This document shows, one piece after another, positions 56,244 to 64,000 of a DNA stretch of 64,000 nucleotides. The stretch's first letter is position 1, and the number at the start of each line of letters is the position of its first letter. The notes under the pieces are model-generated. The model saw only the letters and a list, made by a program, of their open reading frames with translations, searched no databases and was not told where the DNA came from. The stretch is from Cotesia glomerata. Taxonomy: Eukaryota > Arthropoda > Insecta > Hymenoptera > Braconidae. The stretch covers positions 28,247,525 to 28,311,524 of the forward strand of contig NC_058159.1 in the NCBI RefSeq assembly GCF_020080835.1, written 5' to 3'. The position numbers were made by a program, and so were the translations under genes.

Positions 56244-57304
56244 CCCGTGTAAAAATCATCTGATATCATGATAAGGTTCATTATGAATCTCATATTTTGA
56301 CACAAATCTGAGATTCATATAAAAGCCATATTAATATTCATTTGAAATCCGTAATAAGTAAAATACTTATGTGAACGAATTTTTTTAAGTAGATTAGTAA
56401 AATTTCGACAAAATTTTTTCGTCTTAAGATAATTATTTTTTATTTTGAAAACAATTTAAATTCTCCTAAAAATTTCTTTAATTTAATTAATTTGCATTAT
56501 TTCTTAGTAGCTAGTTAGTCATACAGTTAGTTTGTGTCTTTGTTTGACACATACTTTACTGGACACTGGCGCTCTCTCTCTAACACATAAAAAGACGTTA
56601 TTTTAATTAATAATTAATTATCTATGCGTCTAATTAAAGAATGGCTAAGGACTTTTCGTCCCAGAATTATTTTTTTCATCAAATGCTACAATGGCGTCCG
56701 TTACTTCTGGGACACCCTGTATAGTTATCACTCAATAATTTTATATCATCATTTAAAAAGGCTAACAATATCACTATGATATGATTATGATTTTATGCAA
56801 ATATGACCATCACTTTATGATGAATTCATGTTAATATCATAATGATTTCATAAGAAATTACTAGAAATTTTCTTTCTCCAACAAGAAAAATAAAAAATTT
56901 ATAAGGTAAAAGACCCCATTAGTGGCACCTTTAACCCCTATTAGTGGCACTTTTTCTTTCAATGAAAAAATGTTCTACTTGGAATAAAAATTAAAAATTT
57001 TTTTGATCTAAAGGTCTTAAAGTTTATAAATAATATATTCATTATTGAAATTAATGATTTCATTAACTAAATAAGTACCAAAATCAAAGAAAATGTCAGT
57101 AATGGGGTCCTCGCCACTAATAGGGTCTTTTACCCTAATTTAGTTAAAAAAAAATTTGTTTCCATCTAAATATTTTACTTATTACGGGTATCAAATGTAT
57201 ATTAATATGGCTTTTATATGACTCTCATATTTGTGTCAAAATACGAGATTCATTATGATATTCATAATGAACCTCATCACGATATCAGATGATTTTTACA
57301 CGGG
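56244..57304. mobile_element. inverted-repeat element with CCCGTGTAAAAATCATC ends
   Basis: Arms of about 130 bases: CCCGTGTAAAAATCATCTGA, ATATTTTGACACAAAT and ATGGCTTTTATATGA segments are present in both orientations. It contains a later insertion at 56904-57136. Its end resembles that of the element at 5051. Confidence 0.8.
56904..57136. mobile_element. 233 bp MITE with AGGTAAAAGACCCC ends
   Basis: AGGTAAAAGACCCCATTAGT and the complement of ACTAATAGGGTCTTTTACCCT, flanked by TA. Its terminus closely resembles the elements at 643-786 and 48661-49866. Confidence 0.75.
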
Positions 57305-58539
57305 TTTATTTGTAAAAAATTGATAAGACTGAAAAGTTTTGTACAATTATCATTACAATACAATTTTATACTTTTTAAGATATTTAAATATTATTTGTAA
57401 AAAAGTTCTCTAATGAGATTCGTAATTTTTTCTTTTACTATTAGCTATTAATCTATTTATATTGTAAAGTAAATTAACTTTTAAAATTAAATTAAATCAC
57501 AAAATTGATCAAACGTTTGATCATATTAAATTGAAATTTTTAAAAAATATAAAACTTATAAAAATAATAATAATATTCTCTTGACAAAAATATGCTTAAT
57601 AATAATTCTATTTCAATTTTATGAAAATTAAAGAAGAAATTAAAAGAAATGTAAATGTATGCTTTTATTAAAAATAATCATAATGTCGGACGCATTAACT
57701 TACGTAGATAGTAACTAAAAATAACCGGGCATGTAAAACAATGATGCACGTTTATATGACAGAATAAATTTTAATTAAAGACTCGCGGCTATCTGTACTA
57801 CTGAATAAAAACTAGTACCTAGAAAACAAGTTTTGCTGTGGAACATTTAATTAACGTGAAAACTAATTAGAATCGATGTTTAAATTTTTAAAAGTCGGTT
57901 TTGCGGTAATGAACGCTCTAATTGTATCAAAATGGTATTTTTACTCACATGTCCGTTTAGTTTAAATTAAATGCATTGTTCATTGAAAAATGTTTTAAAA
58001 GCACGCTTCTGTGAATCAATGGGAATGTTTTCAAGATACATTATATTCATGACGTAATTAACACCGACAGGTTCATTATGAATACGATAACTCGATCTGC
58101 ATATGGTAATCCACTCAGATATTGGTACACGAATGCTATTTCACGGTCCAAGTATCATTCATTCATAAACACGGATACAGGTATAGTATAGAAATTTTAA
58201 TATGTTGTCAATGATAATATAAGAATTTTTTATGCTAGTTCAAATGAATTTTTAGAGAATAAAACGCGAAATGAAACCTCACACGAGTGTTATTACTATG
58301 AACTTTGTATGATGATTGAGTAAAACTTTTGAAAATTCAATGTTTTAACTCGTGTCTTGGGAAACTTTTATTAATTCAAACTTTGGTTAATTAAACTTTA
58401 GGTTTTTGAGAATCATGTTAAGGAAATTCATGTGTCTTGTAATATTAGTTTCACTGAATAGGTAGAAGATTAAAAAATAATACAAGTTGGAAAAAGTAAA
58501 ATGAAGTTAGAATTTTTTCATGAAAAAAATTAGAAAAAA
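57305..58539. other. intergenic sequence, no gene recognised
   Basis: AT-rich; 57670-58200 is less AT-biased. No exon, element end or array recognised. Confidence 0.4.
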
Positions 58540-59290
58540 TAAATATATTATCAAGAGAATGAGCAAAATTTTGTGACCAGTGTATTTATATGATAAAAAG
58601 GGTGTTTATGGTTAAATTTGGTGTCATTGGAAAAGTCTTGACCTGAAGTTGTGCCTTTTCAAGGTTTTATATCATTCTTACCGATAGTCAATATTATTAT
58701 GATCAATTATTATGATAATTATTTAGGCTGCTTTCACAAATGCTCGATCTCTAGATACATAATTAAGAAATGACCTTGTATCTTGTGAACTGTTGATATT
58801 TTTGAAGATATAAGCTCATCCCGATGTTACACTCATCAAGACCTTTCGTTTGAGTACTTACATCAATTTTTCATATATTTATATATATTATATATATGTA
58901 TATATGAAAAATATATTATAATGCATGTGAGTACTCAAATGAAAGCTCTTGATGAGTGTAACTTCGGGATGAGCTTATATCTTTAAAAATGTCAATAATT
59001 AAAAACTGACATTTTTATCTCGTCAACTAATGATATTTTTAAAGATATAAGCTCACCCCGACATTACACTCATTGAGACCTTTCATTTGAGTACCCACAT
59101 CAATTTTTCATATATTTATATATATTATATATATGTATATATGAAAAATATATGAAAATGCATGTGGGTACTCAAATGAAAGCTCTTGATGAGTGTAACT
59201 TCGGGATGAGCTTATATCTTTAATAACGTCAATACTTAAAAAGGTACAGTGCAATTTAACAAAAGTCATTATTTAATAAAGCAAAGTTTT
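58540..59290. repeat. palindromic repeat family W, cluster 4
   Basis: Starts near AAATATATTATCAAGAGAAT with TTTTGTGACCAGTGTATTT, then two palindromic units, and ends GTACAGTGCAATTTAAC then AAAGTCATTATTTAATAAA. Confidence 0.75.
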
Positions 59291-60791
59291 ATTTATGGAC
59301 TGGAACTGGTAATAATGATATAATCTTGGAAAAATAATTTTTTTACAATGAATTTTTGTGATCCATCATTGAAGAAATAACCCGCATGATACTTATGCAA
59401 TACAATATTAAATATATTTGATAACAAGAGAGAAAACGACGTATTTACATATAAAAATATAATCTTATCATAAATCGATGGTACTTATAAATAAAACTTT
59501 TTCAATATTGTGTATTATATCTTAATAAATACAATTTGGTTTTATATTTATTCATTTTCTTCGTAAATATTAGTTAGTCGATTATTAATTAATTAATCAA
59601 TTTATTTATTTATTTTATAAAGTTAAGTAAGCACGCCTTATGATACGTTTTCTTCACTCATCACAATCAATTGGTATCCCTCTGTTTGCTTATAAAAAAA
59701 GTTCGTTTATCAAAAACGCAGGCCTCATGATCGATTAATTTAAATAATAAAAAAATTTTTTTATTCAAGTTGAGTTGAGTTAAGATGAGGCTGATGACAG
59801 TGGAGAAGAAATTCAAAGATCGTTAATAAAATCATGTCGAACAAATTAGAGGGCTGGTGGAATTAAAAATTAGTAAGAGGCTGAGGGTAATGGCTTTGCA
59901 GTGAATGCCAATCAACCGCTAAACCTGGACCATTAGTGTGATGGCGTTAGGTTATACCGGGCTCTATAATTAAGTTGAGCCGATTTTGTGCATTGAAATG
60001 GAATCGTATTGTACAAGACCGTTGGTTACACCAGGAGCCATTTAGATTTACATTTATATTTTTTAAAAACTTTATTTTACGCTTCTTCGTTTTCGTTTTA
60101 ATTTATATTTCTTCGTTCTATATATATTAGTATACCGTATTCTCAATTGCCGGGTGAATAATAATACAATAAATTATCCGGCGATAATGATCAAACTTTA
60201 GTTTCAAAGTTATCAAGGTTTCAACGAGATTTACTTTTTTTTCACCGCATTTACACTTGATTTACCTTTTCTTTCTTTCAATTTATACTTTTATAATTTT
60301 AATCCGAGATATATATATATGCAAATGTTATTGCTTTTCAAATTTTTCTCGAATCGCTTTTCTATAATCTTGATAGAAGGGTTGATATATTGCGCCTCAG
60401 AAATTAGAAGGACATGAAAAATAATTAAATTATATTGATCTCGTCAAAATTGTACATAAAATTGCATTTTTAATTCTTGATACTGTTTCTCATGTTTGAA
60501 ATTCACGGGAAATGCATTCTGATTATTATTTTTCTCTCTTTATTCGCATTAGACGGCGAACCAGTGAGCTGTACGAATGCATATATTTTCCACTCTGCAA
60601 TCATGACTCTTATTATTAAAATTATCAAGATTTCCATAATTAAAAATAAAACAATAAACTTTTCAACTACAATTCTCTCGAGAATTATTTATGTCAAAAA
60701 TCTATGTTGAAATATAATATATGTATTAAAAATAAATGAATAAAATGGAAAACTTGGTAAAATATGAAGAAAAAAAAAATAAATTTTCAAT
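59291..60791. other. intergenic sequence, no gene recognised
   Basis: A less AT-biased patch at 59780-60050 has no open frame of note. A 77-codon hydrophobic frame at 60477-60710 lacks homology and splice support. Confidence 0.4.
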
Positions 60792-60821
60792 ACACGGAAA
60801 AAAAAAATAAAAAAATTACAT

Positions 60822-61038
60822 TATAGGGTAGGAGTACCGTTTTTGGCCAGTTAACATTTGAATTAATTTATAAAAAATTATAATATTGTAACCTTATTTT
60901 TGTTAAGTTTTAAAATAGTTATATTAAAACAAATTGAGTTTGTAATGTTTTATTAATATAAATTCATTTCTATAGTTTATTTGAACAATAAATGCCCATA
61001 AACGGTACAGTGGCCACAATCGGGACTTCTACGCTATA
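60822..61038. mobile_element. 217 bp MITE with TATAGGGTAGGAGTACCG end
   Basis: TATAGGGTAGGAGTACCG at the left aligns to the complement of the right end (TATAGCGTAGAAGTCCCG), and both have TGGCC inside. TA flanks are plausible. Confidence 0.6.
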
Positions 61039-61200
61039 GTGTAACGTGGCGCACCGTGATGAAAACTGGAAAAATTACAGTTTCAGATTGTAATTATTAC
61101 AGATTTTATATGAATTACATTGTAGAATGTAATATTTATATTGAAAGCTCTGAAAATTAACGTTCAAAGTTTGAGTTTAGAAGAATTTTATTTTGAACTG

Positions 61201-61466
61201 CACTGATAGAAGAATTTCTTAGCATTTAAGAAGATTTCTTTGTATTTAAGAAATCATTTCTTAAACATCATTTCTTAGCATTTAAAAAATATTTCTTAGT
61301 ATTTAAGAATTATTTCTTTGTATTTAAGAAATATTTTTTAGCATTTATATTTCTTAGTATTTAAGAAATATTTCTTAAATACTAAGAAATATTTTTTAAA
61401 TACTAAGAAATGATTTCTTAAATACAAAGAAATCTTTTTTAATACTAAGAAATCCTTTTATCAGTG
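61201..61466. mobile_element. family C element, copy 4 (266 bp)
   Basis: CACTGATAGAAGAATTTCTT to its complement TTTTATCAGTG. The interior is almost only TTTCTTAGTATTTAAGAAA units in both orientations. Confidence 0.8.
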
Positions 61467-61543
61467 TGTAATTTTTCTAGTTTTTAATACGATGGGACAC
61501 ATTACTATTTATAATGTAATTTTTCGAGTTTTTTTTTCCGTGT

Positions 61544-62814
61544 AATATTAATTTTGGTTAAATTTTGAATATTTTTTATATATCTTTATTGTAATTGAAA
61601 TATATATGAAATATACGTATAAAAATATAAAAAAACATTATTTCAAACTATGTAATATTTTTATGCATGTGTTTTTCATACATTTTTAATGTATTTCAAT
61701 TATAGTGAAAATATATACGAAAGTTGGCCAAAAAGTTAATTATTGAAAGTATGTTTTTATACATATTTTATATATCATTTATTTTTACCTTTTTTCTTTG
61801 CAACATATATTTATGTTATAAGTTTTCTAATAATTTAATTTTTATTAATGTCTCAATTTATATTAATTTTTTTATTTTGTCTTTTTAGTTCAATTTTTGT
61901 CCGAAAATCTGTAGAGCGATAATAACTGATAACCTGACAAGACACATTTCATCTTTTTCTTTTATAAATTTAGACATGCAATTTTAAAAGCGTAGGTATT
62001 AAAGTTTAAATTTTTCGTGAGTTTTATTATCATTATAATTTAAGTAAGCTACCGAAAATGCATCAAGGTTTATGGTGAAAGAAAAGTGATTCACAGCTTC
62101 GTAAAAATTTAAGACGGTACTAGCTTTCGTTTATGAAAAATGCTTCATTCTTTATCAGATATATAGGATATATATTGGTGATAAATTATTTCACCGTGGC
62201 ATCGGCGATCTGTTTTTCTTTTTACATATATTTCCCATTCTTCATCTTCTTATTCTTCTTTATCATATTTTTATTTCTTCGCATATTCTCCCCTTTTTAT
62301 GACTTTTTATTCAATACACACGTCCATATAAATTTGAGTCCACGTTATTTATGCTATAGGTCTGGAACAGCACTTGCCTAGGCTAGTTTATTTATTAATT
62401 TAAATATTTTTAACCTGCAACAGAAAATTTCATTATAATTAGTTTTGTTGGTATTTATTTTATTACTAATGAAGATAATTAAAAAAAAATTATCCAATTT
62501 TTTTTAAACCACAACAGAAATTTTAATAATTTCGACATCACGGTGCAACTGATAACTAAAGTTATTATTATAATTATGAATACGCTTTATGTTCACAGTG
62601 AATTTAAATAAAAATAAAAATAGAGCGATTAAAAAAAGTAAATTTTATTGTAAAAAAAACGTGGGATGTTTTTTAAAATATTTTTATAGTAATTCTATTT
62701 TTGTAAATCCTTATCAATACAATATTTATAGCAACTAGCAACTTTACAGTCAATATGTAACTGCCGTGACTTGTGAATTATAAATAAATAAAATTTTGCT
62801 TTATTAAATATTGA
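61544..62814. other. intergenic sequence, no gene recognised
   Basis: AT-rich with an imperfect foldback near 61560-61800 (GTTGGCCAAAAAGTTAATT motif as at 32340). The hydrophobic open frame at 62133-62381 is not supported as a gene. Confidence 0.4.
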
Positions 62815-62910
62815 CTTTTGTTAAATTGCACTGTACTTTTTTAGCTTTTATTTGAGTACTCACTTGCATTTTGATATATATATATATTTATATATATTAA
62901 TTTATAATAT

Positions 62911-62997
<87 letters not shown>

Positions 62998-63890
62998 TTT
63001 ATATATATTTCACATATAATGTATATAAATATATAAAATATATGAAAAATTGATGTAGGTACTTAAATGAAAGCTCTTGAAGAGAGTAATATCGGAATGA
63101 GCTTATATCTTTGAAAATGTTAATATTTCACGAGATACAAGGCCATGTTAAATTGCACTGTACTTTCTTAACTATTGGCATTTTTAAAGATATAAGCTCG
63201 TCCCGATGTTACACTCATCAAAAGCTTTCATTTGAGTACCCACATGAATTTTTTATATATTTTATATATTTCACAAATATCAGAAATATCATACATATAA
63301 AATATATGAAAAATTGATGTGGGTACTCAAATGAAAGCTCTTGAAGAGTGTAACATCGGGATGAGCTTATATTTTTTAAAATGTCAGTATTTTAGAAGAT
63401 ACAAGGTCGTTTCTTAATTATGTTAAATTGCACTGTACTTTCTTAACTATTGACATTTTTAAAGATATAAGCTCATCCTGATGTTACACTCATCAAGAGC
63501 TTTCATTTGAGTATCCACATGCATTTTGATATATTTTTCATACATACATATATATAATATATATAAATATATTAAAAATTGATGTGGGTACTCAAATGAA
63601 AGGTCTCGATGAGTGTAACATCAGGATGAGCTTATATCTTTAAAAATATCAACAGTTCACAAGATACAAGGTCATTTCTTAATTACGTATCTAGTGATAG
63701 AGTATTTTCGAATGCAGCCTAAATAATTATCATAATAAATTGACTATCGGTAAGAATGATATGAAACCTTGAAAAGGCACAAATTCAAGTCAAGACTTTT
63801 GCAATGACACTATATTTCATATAAAAAACCGATTTTATTATATGATTATCCTAAACACAAAATTTTTCTTATTCTCTTAATAATATAGAT
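62815..63890. repeat. palindromic repeat family W, cluster 5
   Basis: Several palindromic units (TTTGAGTACCCACAT, GATGTTACACTCATCAA, AAGATATAAGCTC) with a long TA microsatellite at 62866-63010. The right terminus is TTATTCTCTTAATAATATAGAT at 63890, as in cluster 2. Confidence 0.8.
62866..63010. repeat. TA microsatellite
   Basis: About 140 bases of nearly pure TA in the centre of a palindromic unit. Confidence 0.9.
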
Positions 63891-64000
63891 TAATATCAAA
63901 CCATCCCATACATTTTTACAAAAAAAAAAAATGATTTTGTTCTTAATCACTTTTATTGAAAATCACTGGAAATAATATTTTACTTTTTAATAGACTTGCC

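Larger units (their letters stand above)
60792..61543. mobile_element. inverted-repeat element with ACACGGAAAAAAAA ends, two insertions
   Basis: ACACGG with an A-run then AAAAATTACATTATA at the left, mirrored by TATAATGTAATTTTTCGAG and TTTTTTTTCCGTGT at the right. Insertions at 60822-61038 and 61201-61466 account for most of its length. Confidence 0.75.

Noticed and set aside
62133..62381. Hydrophobic 82-codon frame, and a similar one at 60477-60710
   Set aside because: T-rich DNA readily gives Phe/Ile/Leu-rich frames; no homology or splice support.

Overview
This is a strongly AT-rich eukaryotic window, almost certainly from an insect nuclear genome. Every recognisable coding region is split by introns with GT/AG borders. 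The two host gene families present are insect-type: a gustatory-receptor-like chemoreceptor family and a pickpocket (DEG/ENaC) sodium channel. AT-richness and the mix of mobile elements would suit a parasitoid wasp, but that is inference and nothing here fixes the species.

Host genes. (1) A complete five-exon gustatory-receptor-like gene (Gr-A, minus strand, 289-1908, 392 aa). (2) A truncated exon-1-only relative of it (3153-3398, minus). (3) A pickpocket-family channel gene on the plus strand, 33279-51677, whose 11 exons splice in frame to 601 aa with all ten intron phases consistent. (4) A second complete five-exon receptor (Gr-B, minus strand, 44448-46519, 392 aa) lying entirely inside the 7.6 kb sixth intron of the pickpocket gene on the opposite strand. 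Gr-A and Gr-B have the same exon sizes and phases apart from small end differences, and share flanking sequence, so they arose by a segmental duplication of roughly 2.5-3 kb. Each later received a different mobile element in a different intron.

The rest is mostly mobile DNA, nearly all non-autonomous elements with terminal inverted repeats. 3-8 kb: two copies of a roughly 760 bp element with ACACGG ends, one inside a nest of elements. 8.4-9.2 kb: an element carrying a decayed tRNA-like sequence. 11.9-13 kb: the first of five clusters of a palindromic repeat. 14.9-15.8 kb: 3' end of a non-LTR retrotransposon with reverse-transcriptase C-terminal coding sequence. 16.5-19 kb and 29-30 kb: long inverted-repeat elements. 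20.5-24.9 kb: TTAA-flanked elements and a 533 bp foldback. 34-37.2 kb (pickpocket intron 1): one element interrupted by three independent insertions, including a tRNA-derived SINE that itself holds a TTAA-flanked element. 39.9-43.3 kb (intron 6), 47.9-50 kb (intron 8), 53.3-57.3 kb, 60.8-61.5 kb and 62.8-63.9 kb: further elements. No intact transposase was found; only a reverse-transcriptase fragment and a doubtful lysine-rich remnant remain.

Functionally the host genes are sensory: two chemoreceptors and one amiloride-sensitive-type sodium channel subunit. The nesting of Gr-B in the channel gene raises the possibility of transcriptional interference or shared regulation, which the sequence alone cannot decide. 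Splice sites were placed by eye from GT/AG signals, phase continuity and family motifs; element ends come from inverted-repeat matches and, in the best cases, from an uninterrupted paralogous copy.
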